A stretch of DNA of 64,000 bases from Nemania diffusa (GCA_038501195.1 JBBPUQ010000001.1:5518001-5582000); one strand, 5' to 3'; positions 12,001-24,083 are shown, counted from the first letter of the stretch. Made by a program: numbers and translations. The notes: a model not told the origin generated them from the sequence alone.

Positions 12001-15000
12001 TCAACAACCCACGTGACAGCACCGCACCCCTTTCCTATACTCGGGTCGCCAGCTTGGTCGGGCTGGACAGAAGCCACTGTACTTGTAACGGTGCATTCGG
12101 CCGGGCCGTAAGCATTGAGGGCGGTTATGGAATCCCAGCCCGTTGTATCAGGTTGTGTGAGCTTCTCTCCGGTGAAAATAATGGTTCGTAAGCCCGGCAC
12201 GTCGATACGCCGGACGAGCCTTGAGACGGTGGGGGTGAGGTAAGCGTAGGTGGCGCGCAGAGCCTGAATAGAGCTCGCGATGTTTGTCTTGTCGTCCTGA
12301 CTCGGTACACAGAGACAAGCTCCGGCGGTAAAGGTATGTAGGGTGTTTCCCCAAGCTACGTCGAATGAGTAGGAAGCGAAATCGTACACACGAGAGGTAT
12401 TCTGAAACCCGAGAAAGGTTTGTTGGTGCATAACAGCGCTGCTAAAATTACTATGCGAAACACAGACCCCTTTTGGGACTCCAGTACTCCCAGAAGTAAA
12501 AACGACGTAAAGAATATCGCTAGGCCTGACGGTTTGAACCCTCTGCCAGCTTAGCACATCAACCGGATTCTGCCCTAATATCACGTCGGGAATTACTATT
12601 GTGCGATTGTGGTTCATCCCACTGGTCTCTGCGAGCCTGCGAGAGAGTCCCTCGTTGGCCACAGATGATAAAACGAGACAGTGGTTGGGACTCGAATTGG
12701 CTTGTGCCTGCTGCACAATAGCACGCAGCCGTGCCTCGGGGTATGTACAATCCATGGCAACAGAGGCGGCGCCAACCTTCATCACCCCTAGTATGGCCAC
12801 TGACGTCCACATAGACTTTTCAAAACACAGGGGCACAATGATCCCTGGGCCAATTTTAGTGTCGAGAGAGGTAAGATAATAGGCCAGTCGCGTAGATAAG
12901 TCATCGAGCTCTCGATAACTTAGTTCACCATCCCACGCACAAATAGCAGGGGCGTTAGGTTGCTTTCTAACTACCTCTGCAAAAAGCTCGTGTATGCAAC
13001 CGTCGTGGACTTCCGGAACATTGCTATTCCAGGACCAAATATCAGCTAGATCTTGCTCACTGATTATGCCAATATCCCAGATTTTCTTATCAGGGCTGGC
13101 ATGGCACAGCTGTCGTATAACAGCCTCGAACTGGCAGAGTATTCTATGCACCTGTGCACTTTCCAAAACAGTAGAATCGAACCGAACCTCCACGTGTACA
13201 GAACTGGGCTGAACTTGGCAAACGACATGCAATGGAACACCGCCGTGGACGGGCATCTGGGTACTACGGATATCATCGTTGTAATCTGCCGATGGATGTA
13301 ATACCTGCAGTACAGTTCGGAACGCACAGGCTCGGCCGCCCTCCTCCCCCAATAGTTGATGTATCCACCGAGGGCTGATATGGCGAAATCTCTCTATTTC
13401 CTCGTGAATTACGGCGACGTCTTGGAAAAGCTTCGAAACGCATGCGCCCTTCGACAAGGTGACACGGGCGGGCAATGCATTCAACGGGGTTGTTGCCTTG
13501 GGTGCCGGAACAGTGGTCCCAAAAGTGGTCTCTTCTACGTTTGAGTAATTGGCGAGTAATAGAGCCCACGAACTCCATATCAGAACGGCTGCTGGGAATG
13601 TGTTCTCTATCATGTCGATATTGTATATATCATATTCTGTCCTGTGGTCGGGTTCGGCCTGCTCCGTATTATTACGATGGGGCAAATCTGGATATTGCAT
13701 GATTACCCCAACCCCTTCGAGCCTATTCCTCCAGACGGCCTCGGCTTGGCCTTCACTGGCACCAACTTGGTAGCGGAAAAAACCTTCGTAAAGAGATTCA
13801 TCCTGATGATGATCGGCCCCAAGATTAACCAAGTGTGCAATGGCCAGCTCAAATGTCTCAGCAGCCTCGCGCACCAGTGACGGACGAACGCGATCGACGC
13901 GGTACGTAAGGTATATCTCTGTCTTCGACTCGTCTAAGTCGGCGTTGAGATTTATGGCAAACTAGTTGGGCGTTAGAACTGCCGGTCTAGACTGACGTTG
14001 ACGGAGTGTGAAAATGACGACCTACATCATTTGGATCTTCATCAAATGTACCTTCAAACCGGATGGCCATCCTGTCGTCTTCACGTGTCTGAAACTCCTG
14101 CCGAACTGTGATAGACGTATCGAAAAGCAGTTGGCCGTTCAGACCAAGCCCCTGCTGTATTTGTGCCAGCGAGACGTGCTGGAACTCGAGATGGTTGATG
14201 ATGTGTTGTGCAGTTGCTTCCAAGACCGAAGAAGCGGGCATGGTTATGTCGACACGGCTAACAAGCAGATTAGTTAATGGCCCAACCAGATCCTCTGCTC
14301 CGTCAATGTCACGCCCAGATGCCAGATAGCCAAAGCATACGTCCCGCATGCCGGTAATACGTGCTAATACTAGTGCCCATGCTACATGGATGACGGTTGC
14401 CCGTGTGAGGCTCCGGGACTGGCAGAATGTCAAAAGCCCGTGGGTAGCGGAAGAGGCGATGGCAATGGTTACGTTTTGCACTGGGGCCCCGTCGCGCTTG
14501 TGAGCGAGCAGCATAGCGTCCGATATAGTGCATGGTGCTATGTCGGCCAGGTAGTGTTTCCAGTGACGCTGTTTGGCGGTTGACCTTACTGGCTGTACAA
14601 TCTGTCTAACGATGTGACGGAATTGGGGGGCGGTCTCTTTTATTTGGTCGTGGCTATAGAACCTAGAGACGTCGGCGAGGAGAATAGGCATAGACATGGC
14701 ATCAATAAGAGCATGGTGAATGTCGAGGCGGCACGCCACTTCGCCACTCAAGCCATAGCTGACGGTAACTTGGTATGGAGGCTGCGTCTCCGCGAATTCC
14801 GGCCTTTCCATACCCTCTAAAAACTGGGTCGGCTGTTCCGCGCCAGAAGCGAGAGAGCAAATTCTAACAGGGGAATGCCGGAGCTGTACCTGGGCGAAGT
14901 TTTGGTCCCCTCCCGTCTCCAGAAAGAGAGTGGAAAAGATGGAGTGCCGAGCAAGGACACGTCTCCATGCCGACTCTAGCTTCTCGACAACGACGGATAC

Positions 15001-18000
15001 CGTAGGGGCTGTACATTTCCAGATCTGCACAATATGGTACGTTGCCGTCCCTTTAGCAATGCTGAGGAGAATACCGTCCTGTAGGGGTGTACAGGGTAAG
15101 ACGTCAAGGACGTTGTTTGCACAGATGCCTGTTCGTTCAAGCAGTTGCTGTATAATAGGGGATGGGTCCCAGGCGTCGTCTACTACGGCTTCCGGCTTGT
15201 AATCATTTATTATCAAGTCCTTGTCGAGTAGCTGACAAGCAGGCGCGATTTTTTGGATTGTTTGATGACGAAGGATGTTGTTTACGGTCACCTTGAGACC
15301 TTGTCTGCGGCTTCGAGAGACAACGTGCAGAGCAGAAATAGAATCGCCCCCAAGTCTGGTAAATGGAGCCGATACAGAGACGCGATTATAGGTGATGTTC
15401 AAGACTTCAGCCCAAACTTGTGCTAATATTACTTCTATCTCGTTAGCCGGAGCATTTGGGATATTTTCCAAAGTGCTGCTTATCGACTCGGCAAGGTCTA
15501 CGGTTTGGCCAATCTGGCGCAGCTTCTTCCTGTCCGTCTTGGAAGTTCCAGTAGTAGGAATGGTGTCAATAGGAATGTATGCCGTGGGAATCATGTGTAA
15601 TGGAAGACTGATGGCTAACGTATCGCTGAGGTCTTTGGTTAGGTCAGCCACAGCCTCCCTTGTGTTGTCGCCGTATCCAGGCAAGCTGATAAACGCGGCT
15701 AGGACCGGGTTCGGACTACCCCGTGGAGAGATCACATCTACGATTACCTGTGCAGCTACACTGCCCAAGGCTTGCTTGATATGTGTTTCAACCTCACCCA
15801 ATTCGACGCGCTGACCACGGACCTTGACTTGATTATCCTTGCGGCCTACGAATCGGAGGGTGCCGTCGGTGTTGTACGATACAAGATCGCCGGTACGGTA
15901 TAGGCGACCACGACGTCCACCTTCCAAAAGCCACGGGGGATCTTGGATAAACGCAGCCGCCGTTCTATCGACATCGCCAAGATAGCCCTGGCCAACAAGG
16001 GGGCCTTCAAGCCATAGTTCTCCAACTTGGCCGACACCCACAAGCGCGCCGCCATCGGGATGGACAACCCAAGTAACCGCTCCGCATCCTTTTCCTATGT
16101 TGTTTGCTTGTTGCCCATGTAAAGAATACTGCCCAAAGGTGCTTTCGATCGTGCATTCCGCCGGTCCATAGGCATTGTGGATGACCTGGACTGATGCCCA
16201 CCGTTGTGGATCGACTTTAGACACTTGCTCTCCTACCAGACGGAGTGTCTGAATGCCAGCGAAATATTCGGGGCGAATGAGCCGCTCAACGGTTGGCGTT
16301 AGAGTGAGGAAGTTGGCTTGGTAAGATCGCATTGCGCGACTGATATCGCTGCTCCTCTCTTCGTCACTCGGGATACAAACACATGCCCCTATGGCAAGGG
16401 GATGTAGTAGGTCACTCCATGCGGCGTCGAATGCGTACGAGGAATAGTTCAAAACACGCGACTGTGGGACCAGGCCACGCTGCGTAGCCTGGTGGCGGAT
16501 AGCACTGCAAAAATTTCTATGGTTGATGACCACACCCTTTGGGGTACCAGTACTGCCAGAGGTGAAGACGACGTAGACCACGTCGTTAGGCTGAGCGGAA
16601 ATTGGATGCCAGTGTAATATGTCCACTGGTTGCCGCACAAGAACTTCTGGAACTCCTATAGTACAGGGGTTGGCTGGTTGAGTGTCGGCAATAATACCGG
16701 TCAATCTTTCGTGGGCCGGTTGGGTATTGGTGAGCACACAACACAGTCCTTCGTTGGCTACTGACGATAGAACCAGACGTCGTCTCGAATGAGCATGGGC
16801 CTGGTGGATGATGTTTCGCAAACGCGCCTCTGGATAGGTTGAATCCATAGCTACTGAGGCAGCACCAGCCTTCATCACTCCTAGCATAGCTACCGGAGCC
16901 CACACGGACTTCTCAAAACAAAGCGGGACGAGGTCGCCAGGCCCGACGCCAAAAGATTCATTCAAATGGCGGGCCAGGGTTGTAGATAAGTCAGAAAGCT
17001 GCTGGTACGTTAAATTTCCGTCCCAGGCGCAAATAGCGGGACGGCCAGGCTGTTTTTGAACCGTTTCAGAGATGATGTCGTGTACGCAAGCCTCAACAGC
17101 TTCCGGAACGGTGGCATTCCAGGACCAAATATCAACGAGATCTTGTTTGCCAGTAGTGCTGATATCGGCTATCCTTGTGCCCTCGTTCGCATTGCATAAC
17201 TGCCTAATGACAGCTTCCAGCCGCTCCGCCAGCCGTTGTATGTCTTTGGCTTCCTGGACTGCACCATCGAAGCTTAACGTCAAGTTTAATCCTCTGCTGT
17301 CGAGCTGACAGACGATTGTGAGAGCGTAGGTATTGAACTGGTCAAAAATTGTACCGGGTGTCCTTAGCTTCTCATCTAGGGGAGTAAAAAGCCCTCGAAT
17401 GTCTTTGGTACCGGACATGATGGACTTCCCGTCTAGAACAGGAGGAAGTCCCTGACTATCTTCTGTGCCAGTTTTCGGTTGTACAACAAGGAGAGTTTGA
17501 AAGGCAGAACATTGTAATTCTATATCACCAAGACGTGCGATACGGGATAGGCCGAACTGCTCGTACGGTAACATGTTGAATGATTGGAACTGGACTTGCA
17601 ATAGTAGCTCGCTTATCAACATGTTCTTTTCATCGAGCCGGATACGTACCGGGACCGTGGCAATAGTCGGCCCAGCGATGCGGTCGATTCCCGATACAGG
17701 AGCCTGGCGTCCAGTCACAATCGCACCAAAGACAACATCGGTTGCGTTGGAATAACGGGATTGAAGAAGAGCCCAAGAGGCACGGAGAATATTGGACGGC
17801 GTGATTCCGTTCCGAGGCCACTGTAGATCAGAAATAGCATATTGCAGAGTCTTATTAGCACGCGGCTGATACCCAAGCTTAGGTAAGGTTGGGAATGGTA
17901 TTGCCTCACAGCCCTTAAGCTGAGCTTTCCAGTAGTTAGCCATAGCAGACTGGTCAAGCGAGGAAATATATTGAACAAAGGCTTTGAACGGGACCGGCGC

Positions 18001-20667
18001 CTGATGAGTTTCCCCATAGGCCTCCCTATACACCTTTCCAGTGGTCTTCCTATCAGTCTCCCGATTGTAGTACTGCTCTACATCGTGCATAAGCAGGGCA
18101 GTTGTCCAGTCGTCAAAGATAGCATGATGAATAGTCCATACAAAGTACCGAGCATCAATTTCCTTGTCAATAATAAGGGCGGCATGGGAGAGGGGGGAGC
18201 CCAGTCCTACGTTATAAAAGTGCTCCTCAGCAGCAAGATAGTCTGATAGGCTAGAGCCGTTAGTAAGGATAGCTGGGTTAGTTTTGACTACCACCTGGAC
18301 TAGGCCGCAACCTGGCAGGTCGATAATACGAGTCCGAAGAATATCGTGAGCTAAGTCCATCTGCTGCCAGGAAAATTGAAGGCGCCGCAAATCTACGCTA
18401 GCTTGTAGCTGGAAGATATTGCGAGAAATATAGTCGCCAGGCCGTTTGGCACTTAGAGCTAACAAACCTTTCTGGAGCGGGGTGCAGGGGAAAACATCGA
18501 CGATTTGATCGTTTGCAATTTCTAAATTAAAGGCTGCCCGAGTACGGATAGCATGTTCAATAATATTACCCCCTAGGAGAGAAAATGGGGTGATAGCTTG
18601 AATAGGGGTAACATCTGTACTGAGAGTCTGCGCCAAATCTTCTAAATAAGGATGACGGAAGATATCAGCAACGGAAAAGAATAGGTTCCGACGACGGGCT
18701 ATTGCAACTAGCCGTATAGCAGCAATTGAATCTCCGCCGACATGGAAAAAGCTATCATTGCTAGAGATAGTATTCGGATCGACGTCCAGCACTGCGGCCC
18801 AGCACTGCTGCAGCCAACGTTCTGCCTCTGTGGCCGGTTTGCGGCGGATCTGGGGCCGAAACAGGGTTGAAGCAACGAGCTTCTCATAAGTCATGCTCAT
18901 GACCAAGTCCCGCAGATGGCGGCGGTTTGTCTTGCCCGTCCCCGTCACAGGGATCCTATCTATAGGAATATAGAAGGCAGGGATCATGTGTGAGGGTAGG
19001 TTGCGTTGGAGCTCCTCATGAATACGCGTTGGGAGCCAGCTGACCGCCACAGCAATCTCTGCGCTGCTCATTGTATTCGCGATCTCGCCAATAGCCAGGA
19101 AGACAACGAGCAACGCTGTAGAGCTGCCTGTGGTGGGCCGTGCTATTTCTGCAACGACGCCGACCTCGGTAGCGATATGATTATCGACCTCGGAGGAACA
19201 AGAAGTGAGACAGCACCGTACGTGATGCTCGACGTCGCCAAGCTCCACACGCTGGCCGTTGATTTTGACCTGTTCGTCCTTCCGACCTACGAACTGAAGG
19301 GAACCGTTGGGGTTGTAGAATACAATGTCCCCAGTGCGATACAGGCGGCCGCGGCGTCCAGGGTAGTTTGAGCTGCCATTAAGTAGCCATGGGGGGTCAT
19401 TGATAAACGAAGCCGCCGTCTTAATCGAATCACCGAGATAGCCCTGGCTAACAAGAGGACCCTCAAGCCACAGTTCTCCCGGCTGACCGATAGCCGCAAG
19501 GGCGTCACCAGTAGGGTGAACCACCCAGGTAATAGTTCCGTATCCTTTGCCTATGCTTGGATCCTCCACCTTCCCGAGTCCAGTTTCCCCAGGTTCGGCT
19601 GGCCCTGGTTCGACTAGTCCTCGTTCGATGAACGCTATGGTATTTGTAACTGTGCATTCAGCGGGGCCGTACGTATTGCATACAGTGGTACCACCACTCC
19701 AGGGCGTTACATCTGAACGGGAGAGTTTCTCCCCGATAAACATGACCCTTCGCAGTCCAGGGGCGCTTTTGGGGTCGAGCAACCGACTAACTGTGGGTGT
19801 TAGGTGTGCATACGTAGCCCCGAACGTGCGAATAGCAGTGGTGATGCTAGCTTGCCGATCATTGTTGTTAGGAACGCATAGACAGCCACCGGAGACCAAG
19901 GTATGCAGTATATTGGACCAGGCAACATCGAACGCATACGACGAGAAATCGAATACACGGTGCTGCTGTTCTCTAAAGCCAAGGGCAACCTGTTGGTGGG
20001 CGATGGCGCTGCTAAAGTTGGAATGGGATATTAGGACACCTTTCGGGGTGCCGGTGCTGCCGGACGTGAAGACGACATAGAGGGTGTCGCTAGGTCGGAC
20101 GGTGGCCAACGGCCCGCTCGGTGCATTGTACTGTCGCACGAGAACCTCTGGAACCACAATAGCACAATCATTTCCCGGCCCAACAGTAAGTACCCGGGAG
20201 AGTTTTTCGTTGGCCACGGACGACAAAACTACCTGTTTATTCGAATGAGCGTGGGACTGTCGAACAATGACCTTGAGTCGTGCCTCTGGATAGGTTGTAT
20301 CTAGTGCAACTGAGGCGGCCCTGGATTTCATCACCCCTAGCATGGCTACCGACATCCACATGGATTTTTCAAAACACAGGGGCACGAGGTCTCCAACGCC
20401 AACCCCGAGCGAGGTGAGGTAGTAGGACAGTGTCGTCGACAAGCGATCAAGCTCTTGATAGGTCATATTCCCATCCCAAGCGCAGACTGCTGGGGCGTTG
20501 GGGTGTTTGCGGACCGTTTCGGCAATAAGATGGTGAACGCAAGCTTGGATAGTCTCCGGGAGGCTGTGGTTCCACGCCCAGATGGCCCGGAGATCGTCTT
20601 CGCCTGCAACGACGACGTCGTTAGCCTCCACTTCCTCCCAGTCCGTCTTGGAAATCGAGAGATCCAT
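1..20667 (-). CDS. Multimodular non-ribosomal peptide synthetase, 3' end beyond window
   Basis: This is an assembly-line peptide synthetase that activates, optionally epimerises and condenses amino acids on carrier domains. I read one gene with four exons: 20667-14026, 13961-8475, 8407-3035 and 2965-1 (open at the window edge), about 6,820 residues. Frames stay open across all three splices (phase 0). Visible order: A1-T1-C2-A2-T2-C3-half C-A3-T3-E3-C4-half C-A4-T4-E4-C5-half C-A5-T5, then the first residues of C6. All five A domains carry an FTSGSTG-type P-loop and the C-terminal lysine (for example GTGKTNRR), and all T domains carry GGDSI. The start is the ATG just before MDLSISKTDW; no C or loading domain precedes A1, so A1 loads the first residue. 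Tentative ten-residue A codes, read by aligning to the GrsA positions by eye: A1 DVSHMITVTK, A2 DASTRVAIEK, A3 DVGYITAVTK, A4 DAFVIACIAK, A5 TAFVMACVAK. I cannot assign substrates. The release domain is not visible. The gene looks intact. Confidence 0.95.
2080..2795 (-). other. Extra C-terminal half of a condensation domain before A5
   Basis: Third copy: FFYYRASMSEGQAEGVWRDR, then VFGTSIYST, RACAFGTLLQVI and CFDSSVLETTQ, leading into A5 (IWSWNSTDVPK). It also lacks the HHxxxDG half. Confidence 0.7.
2966..3034 (-). other. NRPS intron 3 (69 nt, GT-AG)
   Basis: Donor GTATGT after GAG, branch point CTACTAACTAA, a T-rich tract and acceptor CTAG before TTTGATGTC. Phase 0; joins EEDSDE to FDVGVS. 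Unspliced, the frame stops at 3002. Confidence 0.9.
7515..8240 (-). other. Extra C-terminal half of a condensation domain before A4
   Basis: Same arrangement as before A3: FFYYRVGVTEASAALTW, then VGSVVPT, RACAFRTILQVL and QFDSSAVEG, leading straight into A4 (VWSWNAHVPE). The catalytic half with HHxxxDG is absent. Confidence 0.7.
8408..8474 (-). other. NRPS intron 2 (67 nt, GC-AG)
   Basis: The donor reads GAG then GCAAGT, the consensus of the rare GC-AG intron class. The branch point is TGCTAACAGG and the acceptor CGTCCAG before TTTGATCTG. Phase 0; joins ARDSSE to FDLGIS. Without removal the frame stops at 8442. Confidence 0.8.
11556..11600 (-). repeat. 15-nt tandem repeat inside NRPS A3
   Basis: Three copies of a 15-nt unit encode HNDD-type peptide repeats in the C-terminal subdomain of A3. 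The frame is kept. Copies are nearly identical, so the array is probably young or unstable. Confidence 0.75.
13100..13800 (-). other. Extra C-terminal half of a condensation domain before A3
   Basis: After the complete C3 domain the protein starts again at the middle of a condensation domain (FFRYQVGASEGQAEAVWRNR, like the region after HHxxxDG) and runs through the latch-like FGTTVPA segment, RACAFRTVLQVL and RFDSTVLES to the A3 start. No HHxxxDG motif is present in this repeat, so it cannot be a catalytic C domain by itself. Confidence 0.7.
13962..14025 (-). other. NRPS intron 1 (64 nt, GT-AG)
   Basis: Donor GTAGGT after a GAT codon, branch-point-like TTCTAACG, acceptor CAACTAG before TTTGCC. 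Splicing is phase 0 and joins EDPND to FAINLN, keeping the C3 domain open. Unspliced, the frame stops at 13987. Confidence 0.85.
15235..18589 (-). other. NRPS module 2: C2-A2-T2
   Basis: Approximate boundaries. C2 begins at FPCTPLQKGLLA and carries the active-site motif HHAIFDDW near residue 850, followed directly by A2 with no extra half condensation domain. The A2 P-loop is near residue 1365 and T2 GGDSISAL near residue 1775. No epimerisation domain follows, so residue 2 should stay L unless it is loaded as D. Confidence 0.85.
18590..20667 (-). other. NRPS module 1: A1-T1 (loading module)
   Basis: Approximate boundaries. The adenylation domain starts near residue 20 (IWAWNHSLPET) with its P-loop FTSGSTGTPKG near residue 200 and the conserved GPAECT segment after it. 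The carrier domain has GGDSIAAIRL near residue 644. There is no condensation domain upstream, as expected for an initiation module. The T1 region and the following linker (ITPFSLLGG) closely resemble those of T5, which sets T1 and T5 apart from T2-T4. Confidence 0.85.
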
Positions 20668-22723
20668 CTTTCCCTATTGGTCATGGGAGATAGGTCAGAG
20701 AGAGAAGCAATAGTAGTTGAGGGAAAGTAGGGAAAGGGAAAAAGGCCTCAGGCCCTTACGTCGTAGCCCGAGTTGGTACTTTAGGCAGCTTCTTGCATTG
20801 GTACACTTCCTGGGTATGGTATTCAGTATTCATGCACCCACGGTCGGTCGACTCATTGGCATAGACACAAGACAGAGACATGATGCCGTGTTTGCCATAC
20901 AACTAGGTTCTTTCTCATCGGAGAGCCAAGAGTATCCGACTCGGCTAAGATGCAAGACTCAAGGCTTGAGTCTCAAGCCACTGCTGGCCGATATCCTAGA
21001 ATCCGGTCTCGTCAGCTAGACAGGTCATTAAAATGCCAACGCTCGCCCTCATGCAAAGCCTCATGCAGTGGGTCATTCATTCGGTGGCACCGAAGCCGGG
21101 AAGAGCCGAGGCCTCCGGTCGAGTCTCGGAACCAAATCATCGCCCCGGCTAACGAACATCAAAGGCGTTCGGACCTGACCTGCAACCACTTACATATCAA
21201 CCATTTCTGTAGCCCCTTTCCCGAGGCGTGGCTGGAAGATGGGCGAATAGGCTCTGCAGCGGCGCAAGCCATACAATACAGCCAGAGGCGGCTTATAACG
21301 CACGCCGGATGGTCGGCCGGCGCATAAATGTACATATTCGACGAGATGCCCTCCGATCAGCCGATTGTCAAAGAGCTGTGGCGTATGGCTACCTACAGGT
21401 GTCTGTATGTAGGTCGAGGTAGCTTCGTGATTAACCACCTGGGCAAGTCTGTTTCACAGCCATGGCTTTCCACCCCAGGTAGGGCGAAGGTCGCATGATA
21501 TGATGATGGGCTCGTTCTTGTCGGATTTCGCGATAACTACACTACGCGCAACTGCGCTCTCGAATCAATCATCGAGACTTGGCCATCTGAGTAGGCATAA
21601 CTCGCGACTCGCTCAAAAATCTTGGCTGGACTACCGCATTTTCTTTCGAAATTCGTCCCAGCCACCCCCTCCTGTGCAGAATAGCTCTACTACGTATGGA
21701 GCGTTTCCATCGCGTGATTGATTCCTGTCCAAGCCACGATGTTTAACTAACTGTTCGGGATCTGCGAGATTTGACTACAATAGTTTCATCACCCGATAGT
21801 GATTCTTGACCAGCCAGTCTGCAGCCGACCGAGAAACAGACCCAACCATCACCATTACTACCTAGGTAGGTAGAGTTGCATTTACTTTGAAGACATGCCG
21901 GTTGCTATTATCGTAGTCAATGGATTGCCCAATCCCCGACTGAAGACTTATCAATTAATATCAGCAGACGGGTGAAGATGGATGCATTCTCAAGGAAATC
22001 AATCGTCTGTATTGTAGGGGGTTGTGCTGGCATGTGGTGTGGTTATACCAGTATTATCCGACAGTTGAACATCCGATGCGCATTCGGTCTGTTCGCAAAT
22101 ATTACAATTAATATTGGGACAGTTCTAGGCGTACTGTGTACCTACTCAGTACTGCCAAGAGCCCTGTTTATCCCTTTGAAGGCCGCTGACGCACCGTGAC
22201 TTACAAGGTGAATATGAAGCCCAGTTTTATTTACATACACCCAATAAACCTATTATCCGAGCATAATGTTATTCTCTTATTGGGTATGAGGAAAGCTCGG
22301 CCCCGCTATTCCAGTGGGCCCCTATCGATAGGGTGTGTCAGAAACCTACAAAAATGCCAGTACCCTTACGTAACTAGAGTCGTATCGTGCTATGAGCGTC
22401 CTTCCCGGAGGCTATCAAAGCCCATCATGACAGAGACCCAGAGGTGAGTCTATTCAAGTCTCTAAATATGGATACATTCCCGCCGAGGCAGAATAATAGT
22501 AGGTTAGGTCTTCACAAGCCGTTGACGCCATAATAGATTGTCGCCAGTTTACCCCTGAATCCAAGCCTTCTACAACCCTTGTGAAAGTTGTAGCTGTACT
22601 AATCAAACATATGTAACTTGATTATGGCATATTAAGGATGGTATCATGAGAAGCAGCAGATAAAACGGCTAATATGACGACCCATCGATTGCCTGTGAGA
22701 TCCCGCAGCCATTACGTTCCAGT
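20668..22723. other. NRPS promoter side / DMATS 3' side, no gene found
   Basis: About 2 kb between the NRPS start and the prenyltransferase stop. Short open frames here have no recognisable motif and no splice-linked partners. It holds one TACCTAGGTA palindrome (21859) and one copy of a 34-nt element (21324-21357) that recurs upstream of the aldo/keto reductase. NRPS transcription control most likely sits here. Confidence 0.6.
21324..21357 (+). repeat. 34-nt element, copy 1 (upstream of NRPS)
   Basis: Matches the reverse complement of 26586-26619 at 30 of 34 positions by my count. It lies about 660 bp upstream of the NRPS start. The shared core includes TGTACATAT followed by CGACGA and CTCCGAT. 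It could be a regulator-binding region shared by cluster genes, or the stub of an old repeat. Confidence 0.5.
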
Positions 22724-24083
22724 CTATACGGGAACCTGAGCAAACTGGGATGAGCGGGGGTTGATATACGATACAAGACGCAATCCACCGCCCGCCTCTA
22801 CCGAGCACCCAATATATGTATGTAGCCCGGAGCAGGCACTCAGTGCATTACGAGAGCTGGAATTATCAGCTATATATTCGAAAACCAGAATGTAGTAGAC
22901 GAGACAACAACATGGAAGCAAAACACGTTACTTACAATAGGGTGTAAAGAGCGTCCCTGTAATTCTCAATCTGAGCCAGATTCTGTTTTTCGAGCGCAGA
23001 GATTATTGCTTCCTCATTCTTCCCGTAGTGCCGAACTGGTAGGTAAGCCTTCACCTTCGGAGTCGAACTTCCCACTTTGAACTCTACATTGTAGAGAATA
23101 CCAGCTGTTCGATGATCACGGACCGGTAGTTGAACACTGTCTGCCGTCATGCTTTGGCTGTAGTCCAGGAGTGAACGGTATAGTTCTCGAAGATGGTTCA
23201 AGCCCTCGTCCATCCCAGGCAGGGTAACACGGCTACCCAAAGTCATAGTGTGCTTCACCGACGCGAAACTAGTATTTCGGATCCGGAAATAGATCTTGAA
23301 TCGACATTCCGCGAGGTCCACTAAGTCTATAGCCACCATTTCGATCTCCGTGGCCGAGTTCGCTGGGTCATGAACATAGTCTCGGATGATCTCGAGTGCC
23401 TGTAGATTCTCCTGCCTGATGTTCGGTATGGTCTGGATTGCGTCTAAAATCAAATCGAAAGTACCCCGCCCGGCCTGATGTGCCCTGAAGCATGGAAATA
23501 AGTACGCCTTGCTCATGGTCCCGTTCTCGCCCAAGTCAAACCCGTAAAATTCCTTCGATGAGTGACCTCCAATGAGCCCAGTAGCTCTTAGGGTGTCAAT
23601 GAGGTGCTGCCTGAAGTGGGCTAGTAGCATCATATTTGTAGAGGGCAGCAGACAACTCAATGTCTCCAGTAGCTGAGAAGCGGCGTACATGTTGTCTGGA
23701 TCATCTAGCGTGCCCGCATGAGCCCCGACAGGTTCAATTGAAAACCGGATCTTGGGTGGTTTGCCTCCCGTTGGCCAGTCCCAGCTTAGCTCGATGGGAT
23801 TGTAGTCGTCTGTCATGAAACTTTTCCATTGTGGTGTTTCGGACTCAAAGGCACTCCCTAGACTAGGCACAATTGCTCGGAAGAAGCTCAATAGTCGCCG
23901 TTGTGATTGAGTAGAATATCCTGCCTTATGGAGTAGAATAGCCAGTGCATGTCCCGATGATCTCCACCACGACATGCCATGATGGTCTAGAGGGGGATCA
24001 TTTTCGAAGTCTATCGTTTGAAATACTAATGTTTTCATCCAGGAAGACTCGGACACCATACCTTTCTGGTTCTGATCATCCAT
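22724..24083 (-). CDS. DMATS-type aromatic (indole) prenyltransferase
   Basis: This enzyme family transfers a dimethylallyl group from DMAPP to an aromatic ring or heteroatom, usually of tryptophan, tyrosine or a cyclic peptide, without needing a metal. Exons 24083-22936 and 22856-22724 give 426 residues, the usual family size. The intron (22857-22935) has donor GTAAGT and acceptor TTCCAG; it restores the C-terminus (YTLFSRNAL ... GLHTYIGCSV ... LRLVSYINP). Other family marks are WWRSSGHALAILLHKAG near residue 40, IRFSIEPVGA near 120, SKAYLFPCFRAH and VKAYLPVRHYGKNE. Without the splice the frame stops early at 22932, which would falsely suggest truncation. It lies 2 kb upstream of the NRPS and on the same strand, so it probably prenylates a residue or the finished peptide. 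Confidence 0.92.

Larger units (their letters stand above)
9690..15234 (-). other. NRPS module 3: C3-(half C)-A3-T3-E3
   Basis: Approximate boundaries. C3 has the motif HHALIDA and is split near its C-terminus by the intron 13962-14025. An extra half condensation domain follows, then A3 (P-loop around 12480), T3 (GGDSITAI around 11220) and an epimerisation domain. E3 is recognised by HHLVVDLVSWR, EGHGREP, TVGWFTTLCP and FNYAGSYQQL. The module should deliver a D residue. A3 contains a 15-nt tandem repeat and its gene region also has a poly-Asp tract (around 8940-8960, in C4). Confidence 0.85.

Noticed and set aside
3002..20667. Three separate NRPS genes
   Set aside because: The breaks fall in the middle of C domains and each has donor, branch point and acceptor in phase 0; one gene explains them better. 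The apparent starts of the inner frames are a GTG (13874) and an internal ATG (8263).
20950..21438. Overlapping frames upstream of the NRPS
   Set aside because: Frames overlap on both strands and have no motifs; the region fits a promoter better.
22932..24083. DMATS frame ending at 383 residues as a truncated enzyme
   Set aside because: A GTAAGT donor at the apparent stop and a good acceptor 79 nt later restore the standard family C-terminus, giving 426 residues.
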